From assembly GCA_028554795.2 (NCBI GenBank), contig CM068832.1, positions 87,881,011 to 87,945,010 on the forward strand: 64,000 nucleotides of DNA, in the 5' to 3' direction. This stretch comes from Sinohyriopsis cumingii (Eukaryota > Mollusca > Bivalvia > Unionida > Unionidae). Below, one piece after another: positions 22,769 through 34,725 of the stretch (the first letter of the stretch is position 1; every line of letters starts with the position of its first letter). Below the pieces are notes generated by a model. It made no database searches and was not told the origin of the DNA. It was given only the letters and a program-made list of their open reading frames with translations. A program made the translations under genes and the position numbers.

Positions 22769-25672
22769 TTATGATTTTTTTAAAATATGGTACACATGGC
22801 TGAAAATGTGCTTGTTGTGACTAGATAACTCTAACCACTGTCTAGTTCCAGTAGAGTTATCTCTCTTAAATGCAATGGAGTACCTGGTTATGTCATTGTC
22901 AAATTGACAATCTAGCATTGTTCTATATGGCAGTGTGTGACATGCATGCCCAGGTAGGACAGAAAGTATATTTATTTCACAGAACATTAGCATTGAGGTA
23001 TATGGAGAAACAATTGGTACCGTGATACCTAAAGGAAAGAATAGCCTCACAGTGTATCCATAGAAACGCATACATGTGGGCGGCATTTATGAACTATACT
23101 AGTCTGATGTAGGAAAACAAATGTGTGCTGAACAGTTTTGGTCAAATATTGAAAGTTCTTTAAGAATAAAATGTATGAAATCTTCAGAAAATAGTACAGG
23201 TTGGCTTTGGATGGGGACTTTTGATAACTATAGCTATGATAGATATAGACTTGTGTTACCTGATGCCTTTATGTATGTGCTGTTACCTCCTAGATTGGAA
23301 TGCATGCAACAAAATAAGTTATGGAAACATAATATAGTTGATTTTGTCCAAATATTGGTTATTTTACCTGCAAAAGATGAAAAATCGTGTGTACAAAAAC
23401 AGCTATCTTGTTCTTGTAAGGATGCCATAAACCAGGATAGAGAACACCCTAAGTACACTTGTAGAGAGATCACTTGTACCATGTGGGATGTTCTGGCATG
23501 AGTAATTTTTAGGTAATATATTAAGGATATGGTATTCCTTCACACTTTGATTTGAATCGTCCTGCTCTAATTGTCCTTTTTTTTTTTACACTTTCCTGCC
23601 TTGAAATTGTTCATGTAGTTAGTTCAGTTCTCTTGCATTCCCTTTTGTTGAAGTAGCAGTGAACACCAACAAACAAGAACAGTTTATTTAAGTCATCATT
23701 TCCCATTGGCACTTGTATAAGCCCAATTATAATCTACTATTGACTTTCAATTAATCCTATTTCTTTCTGTCAAGCTGCTCTTGTGCAATTTCCATGTTTG
23801 GTCCAACATTACAGAATGATAACCATTTTAGTCACACAGTGCGTATTCATTCCATTCAAATCCACACTGTTCTTGAAACTTTGCATCCCATCGCAAGAAT
23901 CCAAATTGGCATGAGATGATATCTGCATGGTTATGGAAGGCTGCACTCTACATGCCGGCATTGTAGAAAATATGAACAATGTGATATGAAAGAGCTGCGT
24001 CATCTTAGAAATTAAAATTACATGACTCTTGAGGTCCCCACTAAATATAGGAGTCTAAATGTTAGGTTCTCACTTTATCAGTAATGTATTTTGAGATAAT
24101 TTAATTGCAATGAATTTAATACAGGTTGTTGATGAACTCATCTATATTACATGGATACTGTATTAGAGGTTACCACACCTTATGTATATCATTCAGTTAT
24201 CTCCCTTACACCAGTCATAACATTTCAAGGAAATAAAATCTCACATTTTCAGTGACTGGTTATGAAAATAAAGAGAAGATATGTGAAGTATTATATTAGC
24301 CCTCAATCTTGATGCAAATTTAAGTAGAAGCAATTTAATAATTTCTCACAGTAAAGTTTACAAGTTTAAAAACTGATAAGGTATGTTGTGCTTGGAACTG
24401 AGATAAGTTTATCTCTATCTTATGCCAATTATTATTAAATTCTTATGTAGAAGAAATATACTTTATATGTATCTATACTATCTAAATTATTCACCCTTTT
24501 ATATTAGATGGAAATGAACACAACTTCACTTGAAATTTGGGTACCTGTAAGGGATGTTATAGCACAGTTGCCTTTGGGCTGTCCTTGGACCTGTTGGGCC
24601 CTGCCCCATATATTTGTCCAAGGTAAGGTCATCAAACTTTCACTTCTCATTTCTCGCATTGCTGATTTTGCCTCCTTTAATTCCTTTATCATAAGCTACC
24701 TCTCCCTTTTAGATAAAAACATTCCTCCTGTTTTTAACTCCAATTGATGTGATATACTTAGTGTTTATATTTGGCATTTTTCTGTATTTTATTCCCCTAA
24801 TTTCACCCCCCAATCCAACATAACCACTTATAAGCTGTGATTTACTATATCTGGTGACTGATTGGCTTATTGAAACAATTTTATTCACATTACAAAGGAG
24901 GAAAGCTTACTATTTGTGTTACAATGAGGATGGGTAGGTGGACCTTTGTGTGAGGACTGGTGGTTAGTGACCTCTTGTATCTGCAGATAGTGTAAAGTGG
25001 TCAAAGCTTATACTTTATAATAAGATTGGGTCATGTCCACTGGTCTCTGATGTTAAGTTCTGCACCTACCAAACAAATATAAATTCCTTTCTTTTAGGTG
25101 AATTGTACATTTTGAAGTAGGACAGGTACATACTATTTGGTACATTGACCTTTGACCTAGTTATTACAAAATATGACATAATGTGATTTATCCCATATCA
25201 CCTATGTGAAGTTCAATAAGTGCTGATATGAATAAGATAAAACTCATAGTTGAAAGAATTCATTTTATTTCAAAAGATGATTTTGATGGTGAAGCAAAAG
25301 TATGAAAACAATAGTTCAAACAGCTCAATGACATTTCTATACACATTCATATAAGACATAGGCTAGTACCTCATCAAATTGTTTTTCACCAGTGAGACTA
25401 AGTATATTTGTTACTTATACAGTCCCGAACTATTTCACAGATTATTGGAAAAATTAAGGTTTGCTATAGGTATAACGGTACCAATTGCGCAAGTCCAGGT
25501 GGGCGGAGCTTAAGGTGTATGGAACATTGTATTCAGAATTAAAGAACAACTCTAGCTGTGATTGGTGCATTATGTAAGAGTTGTACTTTCTGTTTGGCTT
25601 AAAAAAAATGTTGAGCCTCTTGGAAACATGTGAGTTTGTGTTAATTTCTATCTAGATCATATTTTGTATTTT
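22769..25672. repeat. Long unit L8 (2904 bp)
   Basis: Complete copy. One base fewer near 23421 (AAGGATGCC rather than AAGGCATGCC) lengthens the plus-strand ORF to 126 codons. It also has GATTTTGTCC near 23340. Confidence 0.93.
23121..23501 (+). CDS. Extended 126-residue version of the plus ORF (L8)
   Basis: Same start and N-terminal 98 residues as the 106-residue ORF, with two substitutions (VQILV for GQILA). One base fewer in the AAGGATGCC region opens a different C-terminus with three more cysteines, ending MWDVLA. Whether this copy is ancestral or derived cannot be told from one unit. No family is recognised. Confidence 0.2.
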   Translation: MCAEQFWSNIESSLRIKCMKSSENSTGWLWMGTFDNYSYDRYRLVLPDAFMYVLLPPRLECMQQNKLWKHNIVDFVQILVILPAKDEKSCVQKQLSCSCKDAINQDREHPKYTCREITCTMWDVLA

Positions 25673-28578
25673 TTATGATTTTTTTAAAATATGGTACACA
25701 TGGTTGAAAATGTGCTTGTTGTGACTAGATAACTCTAACCACTGTCTAGTTCCAGTAGAGTTATCTCTCTTAAATGCAATGGAGTACCTGGTTATGTCAT
25801 TGTCAAATTGACAATCTAGCATTGTTCTATATGGCAGTGTGTGACATGCATGCCCAGGTAGGACAGAAAGTATATTTATTTCACAGAACATTAGCATTGA
25901 GGTATATGGAGAAACAATTGGTACCGTGATACCTAAAGGAAAGAATAGCCTCACAGTGTATCCATAGAAACGCATACATGTGGGCGGCATTTATGAACTA
26001 TACTAGTTTGATGTAGGAAAACAAATGTGTGCTGAACAGTTTTGGTCAAATATTGAAAGTTCTTTAAGAATAAAATGTATGAAATCTTCAGAAAATAGCA
26101 CAGGTTGGCTTTGGATGGGGACTTTTGATAACTATAGCTATGATAGATATAGACTTGTGTTACCTGATGCCTTTATGTATGTGCTGTTACCTCCTAGATT
26201 GGAATGCATGCAACAAAATAAGTTATGGAAACATAATATAGTTGATTTTGGCCAAATATTGGCTATTTTACCTGCTAAAGATGAAAAATCATGTGTACAA
26301 AAACAGCTATCTTGTTCTTGTAAGGCATGCCATAAACCAGGATAGAGAACACTCTAAGTACACTTGTAGAGAGATCACTTGTACCATGTGGGATGTTCTG
26401 GCATGAGTAATTTTTAGGTAATATATTAAGGATATGGTACTCCTTCACACTTTGATTTGAATCGTCCTGCTCTAATTGTCAATTTTTTTTTTTACACTTT
26501 CCTGCTTTGAAATTGTTCATGTAGTTAGTTCAGTTCTCTTGCATTCCCTTTTGTTGAAGTAGCAGTGAATACCAACAAACAAGAACAGTTTATTTAAGTC
26601 ATCATTTCCCATTGGCACTTGTATAAGCCCAATTATAATCTACTATTGACTTTCAATTAATCCTATTTCTTTCTGTCAAGCTGCTCTTGTGGAATTTCCA
26701 TGTTTGGTCCAACATTACAGAATGATAACCATTTTAGTCACACAGTGCGTATTCATTCCATTCAAATCCACACTGTTCTTGAAACTTTGCATCCCATCGC
26801 AAGAATCCAAATTGGCATGAGATGATATCTGCATGGTTATGGAAGGCTGCACTCTACATGCCGGCATTGTAGAAAATATGAACTATGTGATATGAAAGAG
26901 CTGCGTCATCTTAGAAATTAAAATTACATGACTTTCGAGGTCCCCACTAAATATAGGAGTCTAAATGTTAGGTTCTCACTTTATCAGTAATGTATTTTGA
27001 GATAATTTAATTGCAATGAAGTTAATACAGGTTGTTGATGAACTCATCTATATTACATGGATATTGTATTAGAGGTTACCACACCTTATGTATATCATTC
27101 AGTTATCTCCCTTACACCAGTCATAACATTTCAAGGAAATAAAATCTCACATTTTCAGTGACTGGTTATGAAAATAAAGAGAAGATTTGTGAAGTATTAT
27201 ATTAGCCCTCAATCTTGATGCAAATGTAAGTAGAAGCAATTTAATAATTTCTCACAGTAAAGTTTACAAGTTTAAAAACTGATAAGGTATGTTCTGCTTG
27301 GATCTGAGATAAGTTTATCTCTATCTTATGCCAATTATTATTAAATTCTTATGTAGAAGAAATATACTTTATATGTATCTATATTAACTAAATTATTCAC
27401 CCTTTTATATTAGATGGAAATGAACACAACTTCACTTGAAATTTGGGTACCTGTAAGGGATGTTATAGCACAGTTGCCTTTGGGCTGTCCTTGGACCTGT
27501 TGGTCCCTGCCCCATATATTTGTCCAAGGTAAGGTCATCAAAGTTTCACTTCTCATTTCTCGCATTGCTGATTTTGCCTCCTTTAATTCCTTTATCATAA
27601 GCTACCTCTCCCTTTTAGATAAACACATTCCTCCTGTTTTTAACTCCATTTGATGTGCTATACTTAGTGTTTATATTTGGCATTTTTCTGTATTTTATTC
27701 CCCTAATTTCACCCCCCAATCCAACATAACCACTTATAAGCTGTGATTTACTATATCTGGTGACTGATTGGCTTATTGAAACAATTTTATTCACATTACA
27801 AAGGAGGAAAGCTTACTATTTGTGTTACAATGAGGATGGGTAGGTGGACCTTTGTGTGAGGACTGGTGGTTAGTGACCTCTTGTATCTGCAGATAGTGTA
27901 AAGTGGTCAAAGCTTATACTTTATAATAAGATTGGGTCATGTCCACTGGTCTCTGATGTTAAGTTCTGCACCTACCAAACAAATATAAATTCCTTTCTTT
28001 TAGGTGAGTTGTACATTTTGAAGTAGGACAGGTACATACTATTTGGTACATTGACCTTTGACCTAGTTATTACATAATATGACATAATGTGATTTATCCC
28101 ATATCACCTATGTGAAGTTCAATAAGTGCTGATATGAATAAGATACAACTCATAGTTGAAAGAATTCATTTTATTTCAAAAGATGATTTTGATGGTGAAG
28201 CAAAAGTATGAAAACAATAGTTCAAACAGCTCAATGACATTTCTATACACATTCATATAAGACATAGGCTAGTACCTCATCAAATTGTTTTTCACAAGTG
28301 AGACTAAGTATATTTGTTACTTATACAGTCCCGAACTATTTCACAGATTATTGGAAAAATTAAGGTTTGCTATAGGTATAACGGTACCAATTGCGCAAGT
28401 CCAGGTGGGCGGAGCTTAAGGTGTATGGAACATTGTATTCAGAATTAAAGAACAACTCTAGCTGTGATTGGTGCATTATGTAAGAGTTGTACTTTCTGTT
28501 TGGCTTAAAAAAAATGTTGAGCCTCTTGGCAACATGTGAGTTTGTGTTAATTTCTATCTAGATCATATTTTGTATTTT
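25673..28578. repeat. Long unit L9 (2906 bp), last long copy
   Basis: The last copy that contains the 1369-bp block. It has ATTGTCAATTTTT near 26476 and GGTGAGTTGTAC near 28003. The latter variant is repeated exactly one short unit later at 29545 and nowhere else that I saw. Confidence 0.93.
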
Positions 28579-28930
28579 TTATGATTTTTTTAAAATATGG
28601 TACACATGGCTGAAAATGTGCTTGTTGTGACTAGATAACTCTAACCACTGTCTAGTTCCAGTAGAGTTATCTCTCTTAAATGCAATGGAGTACCTGGTTA
28701 TGACATTGTCAAATTGACAATCTAGCATTGTTCTATATGGCAGTGTGTGACATGCATGCCCAGGTAGGACAGAAAGTATATTTATTTCACAGAACATTAG
28801 CATTGAGGTATATGGAGAAACAATTGGTACCGTGATACCTAAAGGAAAGAATAGCCTCACAGTGTATCCATAGAAACGCATACATGTGGGCGGCATTTAT
28901 GAACTATACTAGTCTGATGTAGGAAAACAA

Positions 28931-29137
28931 ATGTGTGCTGAACAGTTTTGGTCAAATATTGAAAGTTCTTTAAGAATAAAATGTATGAAATCTGCAGAAA
29001 ATAGCACAGGTTGGCTTTGGGCTGTCCTTGGACCTGTTGGGCCCTGCCCCATATATTTGTCCAAGGTAAGGTCATCAAACTTTCACTTCTCATTTCTCGC
29101 ATTGCTGATTTTGCCTCCTTTAATTCCTTTATCATAA
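28931..29137 (+). CDS. Chimeric 68-residue ORF created by the deletion (first short copy)
   Basis: The first 30 residues are those of the 106-residue ORF with S to A at residue 22. The deletion then joins it to a different frame of the downstream exon-like sequence (AVLGPVGPCPIYLSK), after which it reads through a candidate intron to a stop. It recurs in almost all short units; S15 carries a frame change just after the junction. A good donor, AAG followed by GTAAGG, sits at 29063-29071. Removing the 90-nt candidate intron 29066-29155 would continue the frame to a TAA at 29264-29266, giving 81 residues with a strongly hydrophobic C-terminal third. The coding status is hypothetical. Confidence 0.25.
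   Translation: MCAEQFWSNIESSLRIKCMKSAENSTGWLWAVLGPVGPCPIYLSKVRSSNFHFSFLALLILPPLIPLS
29001..29020. other. Deletion junction of the short unit (first copy)
   Basis: In the long unit two related sequences flank the lost block: 2857-2876 (ATAGCACAG, then GTTGG, then CTTTGG) and 4227-4245 (ATAGCACAG, then TTGC, then CTTTGG). They match over 18 of 20 aligned positions, with one gapped base and one mismatch. The short unit keeps the left version and continues with GCTGTCC from the right version, so the crossover lies within CTTTGG. 4240 minus 2871 is 1369, exactly the long-to-short length difference (2906 against 1537). The same junction recurs once per short unit. Confidence 0.95.
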
Positions 29138-30115
29138 GCTACCTCTCCCTTTTAGATAAACACATTCCTCCTGTTTTTAACTCCATTTGATGTGCTATAC
29201 TTAGTGTTTATATTTGGCATTTTTCTGTATTTTATTCCCCTAATTTCACCCCCCAATCCAACATAACCACTTATAAGCTGTGATTTACTATATCTGGTGA
29301 CTGATTGGCTTATTGAAACAATTTTATTCACATTACAAAGGAGGAAAGCTTACTATTTGTGTTACAATGAGGATGGGTAGGTGGACCTTTGTGTGAGGAC
29401 TGGTGGTTAGTGACCTCTTGTATCTGCAGATAGTGTAAAGTGGTCAAAGCTTATACTTTATAATAAGATTGGGTCATGTCCACTGGTCTCTGATGTTAAG
29501 TTCTGCACCTACCAAACAAATATAAATTCCTTTCTTTTAGGTGAGTTGTACATTTTGAAGTAGGACAGGTACATACTATTTGGTACATTGACCTTTGACC
29601 TAGTTATTACATAATATGACATAATGTGATTTATCCCATATCACCTATGTGAAGTTCAATAAGTGCTGATATGAATAAGATACAACTCATAGTTGAAAGA
29701 ATTCATTTTATTTCAAAAGATGATTTTGATGGTGAAGCAAAAGTATGAAAACAATAGTTCAAACAGCTCAATGACATTTCTATACACATTCATATAAGAC
29801 ATAGGCTAGTACCTCATCAAATTGTTTTTCACAAGTGAGACTAAGTATATTTGTTACTTATACAGTCCCGAACTATTTCACAGATTATTGGAAAAATTAA
29901 GGTTTGCTATAGGTATAACGGTACCAATTGCGCAAGTCCAGGTGGGCGGAGCTTAAGGTGTATGGAACATTGTATTCAGAATTAAAGAACAACTCTAGCT
30001 GTGATTGGTGCATTATGTAAGAGTTGTACTTTCTGTTTGGCTTAAAAAAAATGTTGAGCCTCTTGGCAACATGTGAGTTTGTGTTAATTTCTATCTAGAT
30101 CATATTTTGTATTTT

Positions 30116-31652
30116 TTATGATTTTTTTAAAATATGGTACACATGGCTGAAAATGTGCTTGTTGTGACTAGATAACTCTAACCACTGTCTAGTTCCAGTA
30201 GAGTTATCTCTCTTAAATGCAATGGAGTACCTGGTTATGTCATTGTCAAATTGACAATCTAGCATTGTTCTATATGGCAGTGTGTGACATGCATGCCCAG
30301 GTAGGACAGAAAGTATATTTATTTCACAGAACATTAGCATTGAGGTATATGGAGAAACAATTGGTACCGTGATACCTAAAGGAAAGAATAGCCTCACAGT
30401 GTATCCATAGAAACGCATACATGTGGGCGGCATTTATGAACTATACTAGTCTGATGTAGGAAAACAAATGTGTGCTGAACAGTTTTGGTCAAATATTGAA
30501 AGTTCTTTAAGAATAAAATGTATGAAATCTGCAGAAAATAGCACAGGTTGGCTTTGGGCTGTCCTTGGACCTGTTGGGCCCTGCCCCATATATTTGTCCA
30601 AGGTAAGGTCATCAAACTTTCACTTCTCATTTCTCGCATTGCTGATTTTCCCTCCTTTAATTCCTTTATCATAAGCTACCTCTCCCTTTTAGATAAACAC
30701 ATTCCTCCTGTTTTTAACTCCATTTGATGTGCTATACTTAGTGTTTATATTTGGCATTTTTCTGTATTTTATTCCCCTAATTTCACCCCCCAATCCAACA
30801 TAACCACTTATAAGCTGTGATTTACTATATCTGGTGACTGATTGGCTTATTGAAACAATTTTATTCACATTACAAAGGAGGAAAGCTTACTATTTGTGTT
30901 ACAATGAGGATGGGTAGGTGGACCTTTGTGTGAGGACTGGTGGTTAGTGACCTCTTGTATCTGCAGATAGTGTAAAGTGGTCAAAGCTTATACTTTATAA
31001 TAAGATTGGGTCATGTCCACTGGTCTCTGATGTTAAGTTCTGCACCTACCAAACAAATATAAATTCCTTTCTTTTAGGTGAATTGTACATTTTGAAGTAG
31101 GACAGGTACATACTATTTGGTACATTGACCTTTGACCTAGTTATTACATAATATGACATAATGTGATTTATCCCATATCACCTATGTGAAGTTCAATAAG
31201 TGCTGATATGAATAAGATACAACTCATAGTTGAAAGAATTCATTTTATTTCAAAAGATGATTTTGATGGTGAAGCAAAAGTATGAAAACAATAGTTCAAA
31301 CAGCTCAATGACATTTCTATACACATTCATATAAGACATAGGCTAGTACCTCATCAAATTGTTTTTCACAAGTGAGACTAAGTATATTTGTTACTTATAC
31401 AGTCCCGAACTATTTCACAGATTATTGGAAAAATTAAGGTTTGCTATAGGTATAACGGTACCAATTGCGCAAGTCCAGGTGGGCGGAGCTTAAGGTGTAT
31501 GGAACATTGTATTCAGAATTAAAGAACAACTCTAGCTGTGATTGGTGCATTATGTAAGAGTTGTACTTTCTGTTTGGCTTAAAAAAAATGTTGAGCCTCT
31601 TGGCAACATGTGAGTTTGTGTTAATTTCTATCTAGATCATATTTTGTATTTT
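30116..31652. repeat. Short unit S2 (C-like)
   Basis: Carries GATTTTCCCTCC near 30646 but lacks the AGAAAAGC change that accompanies it in later C units. Confidence 0.92.
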
Positions 31653-33189
31653 TTATGATTTTTTTAAAATATGGTACACATGGCTGAAAATGTGCTTGTT
31701 GTGACTAGATAACTCTAACCACTGTCTAGTTCCAGTAGAGTTATCTCTCTTAAATGCAATGGAGTACCTGGTTATGTCATTGTCAAATTGACAATCTAGC
31801 ATTGTTCTATATGGCAGTGTGTGACATGCATGCCCAGGTAGGACAGAAAGTATATTTATTTCACAGAACATTAGCATTGAGGTATATGGAGAAACAATTG
31901 GTACCGTGATACCTAAAAGAAAGAATAGCCTCACAGTGTATCCATAGAAACGCATACATGTGGGCGGCATTTATGAACTATACTAGTCTGATGTAGGAAA
32001 ACAAATGTGTGCTGAACAGTTTTGGTCAAATATTGAAAGTTCTTTAAGAATAAAATGTATGAAATCTGCAGAAAATAGCACAGGTTGGCTTTGGGCTGTC
32101 CTTGGACCTGTTGGGCCCTGCCCCATATATTTGTCCAAGGTAAGGTCATCAAACTTTCACTTCTCATTTCTCGCATTGCTGATTTTGCCTCCTTTAATTC
32201 CTTTATCATAAGCTACCTCTCCCTTTTAGATAAACACATTCCTCCTGTTTTTAACTCCATTTGATGTGCTATACTTAGTGTTTATATTTGGCATTTTTCT
32301 GTATTTTATTCCCCTAATTTCACCCCCCAATCCAACATAACCACTTATAAGCTGTGATTTACTATATCTGGTGACTGATTGGCTTATTGAAACAATTTTA
32401 TTCACATTACAAAGGAGGAAAGCTTACTATTTGTGTTACAATGAGGATGGGTAGGTGGACCTTTGTGTGAGGACTGGTGGTTAGTGACCTCTTGTATCTG
32501 CAGATAGTGTAAAGTGGTCAAAGCTTATACTTTATAATAAGATTGGGTCATGTCCACTGGTCTCTGATGTTAAGTTCTGCACCTACCAAACAAATATAAA
32601 TTCCTTTCTTTTAGGTGAATTGTACATTTTGAAGTAGGACAGGTACATACTATTTGGTACATTGACCTTTGACCTAGTTATTACATAATATGACATAATG
32701 TGATTTATCCCATATCACCTATGTGAAGTTCAATAAGTGCTGATATGAATAAGATACAACTCATAGTTGAAAGAATTCATTTTATTTCAAAAGATGATTT
32801 TGATGGTGAAGCAAAAGTATGAAAACAATAGTTCAAACAGCTCAATGACATTTCTATACACATTCATATAAGACATAGGCTAGTACCTCATCAAATTGTT
32901 TTTCACAAGTGAGACTAAGTATATTTGTTACTTATACAGTCCCGAACTATTTCACAGATTATTGGAAAAATTAAGGTTTGCTATAGGTATAACGGTACCA
33001 ATTGCGCAAGTCCAGGTGGGCGGAGCTTAAGGTGTATGGAACATTGTATTCAGAATTAAAGAACAACTCTAGCTGTGATTGGTGCATTATGTAAGAGTTG
33101 TACTTTCTGTTTGGCTTAAAAAAAATGTTGAGCCTCTTGGCAACATGTGAGTTTGTGTTAATTTCTATCTAGATCATATTTTGTATTTT
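31653..33189. repeat. Short unit S3 (B-like)
   Basis: Has TAAAAGAAAG near 31915, as B units do, but lacks their CTGTCTTTAAC change. Confidence 0.92.
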
Positions 33190-34725
33190 TTATGATTTTT
33201 TTAAAGTATGGTACACATGGCTGAAAATGTGCTTGTTGTGACTAGATAACTCTAACCACTGTCTAGTTCCAGTAGAGTTATCTCTCTTAAATGCAATGGA
33301 GTACCTGGTTATGTCATTGTCAAATTGACAATCTAGCATTGTTCTATATGGCAGTGTGTGACATGCATGCCCAGGTAGGACAGAAAGTATATTTATTTCA
33401 CAGAACATTAGCATTGAGGTATATGGAGAAACAATTGGTACCGTGATACCTAAAGGAAAGAATAGCCTCACAGTGTATCCATAGAAACGCATACATGTGG
33501 GCGGCATTTATGAACTATACTAGTCTGATGTAGGAAAACAAATGTGTGCTGAACAGTTTTGGTCAAATATTGAAAGTTCTTTAAGAATAAAATGTATCAA
33601 ATCTGCAGAAAATAGCACAGGTTGGCTTTGGGCTGTACTTGGACCTGTTGGGCCCTGCCCCATATATTTGTCCAAGGTAAGGTCATCAAACTTTCACTTC
33701 TCATTTCTCGCATTGCTGATTTTGCCTCCTTTAATTCCTTTATCATAAGCTACCTCTCCCTTTTAGATAAACACATTCCTCCTGTTTTTAACTCCATTTG
33801 ATGTGCTATACTTAGTGTTTATATTTGGCATTTTTCTGTATTTTATTCCCCTAATTTCACCCCCCAATCCAACATAACCACTTATAAGCTGTGATTTACT
33901 ATATCTGGTGACTGATTGGCTTATTGAAACAATTTTATTCACATTACAAAGGAGGAAAGCTTACTATTTGTGTTACAATGAGAATGGGTAGGTGGACCTT
34001 TGTGTGAGGACTGGTGGTTAGTGACCTCTTGTATCTGCAGATAGTGTAAAGTGGTCAAAGCTTATACTTTATAATAAGATTGGGTCATGTCCACTGGTCT
34101 CTGATGTTAAGTTCTTCACCCACAAAACAAATATAAATTCCTTTCTTTTAGGTGAATTGTACATTTTGAAGTAGGACAGGTACATACTATTTGGTACATT
34201 GACCTTTGACCTAGTTATTACATAATATGACATAATGTGATTTATCCCATATCACCTATGTGAAGTTCAATAAGTGCTGATATGAATAAGATACAACTCA
34301 TAGTTGAAAGAATTCATTTTATTTCAAAAGATGATTTTGATGGTGAAGCAAAAGTATGAAAACAATAGTTCAAACAGCTCAATGACATTTCTATACACAT
34401 TCATATAAGACATAGGCTAGTACCTCATCAAATTGTTTTTCACAAGTGTGACTAAGTATATTTGTTACTTATACAGTCCCGAACTATTTCACAGATTATT
34501 GGAAAAATTAAGGTTTGCTATAGGTATAACGGTACCAATTGCGCAAGTCCAGGTGGGCGGAGCTTAAGGTGTATGGAACATTGTATTCAGAATTAAAGAA
34601 CAACTCTAGCTGTGATTGGTGCATTATGTAAGAGTTGTACTTTCTGTTTGGCTTAAAAAAATGTTGAGCCTCTTGGCAACATGTGAGTTTGTGTTAATTT
34701 CTATCTAGATCATATTTTGTATTTT
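33190..34725. repeat. Short unit S4 (D-like)
   Basis: Has AAAGTATGG near 33204. Private changes are ATGTATCAAATC near 33593 and GGCTGTACTTGG near 33632. Its 3' part has TTCTTCACCCAC and GTGTGAC, which precede E units elsewhere. Confidence 0.92.

Larger units (their letters stand above)
1..28578. repeat. Tandem array of long satellite units (~2905 bp)
   Basis: Sequence repeats with a period of 2904-2906 bp. Recurring landmarks, taken at the stop codon of the 105-codon minus-strand ORF, lie at 2435, 5341, 8245, 11150, 14054, 16960, 19865, 22769, 25673 and 28579. All copies are head to tail and in the same orientation. Copies differ by scattered single-base changes and by run-length changes in a T-run and a C-run, roughly one to two per cent by eye. 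The array enters the window mid-unit, so its left end is not visible. No recognisable gene, rRNA, tRNA or transposon protein was found in the unit. Calling it satellite DNA rather than a tandem gene family is an inference from the lack of convincing coding sequence. Confidence 0.97.
28579..30115. repeat. Short unit S1, first short copy
   Basis: First copy with the deletion junction (29015-29020). It has a private TATGACATTG near 28700 that changes one residue of the minus ORF. It shares the GGTGAGTTGTAC marker with the preceding long unit. Confidence 0.93.

Noticed and set aside
23809-24003. 64-codon minus-strand ORF present in L8 only
   Set aside because: It exists because of a single-base difference in one unit and is not conserved in others.
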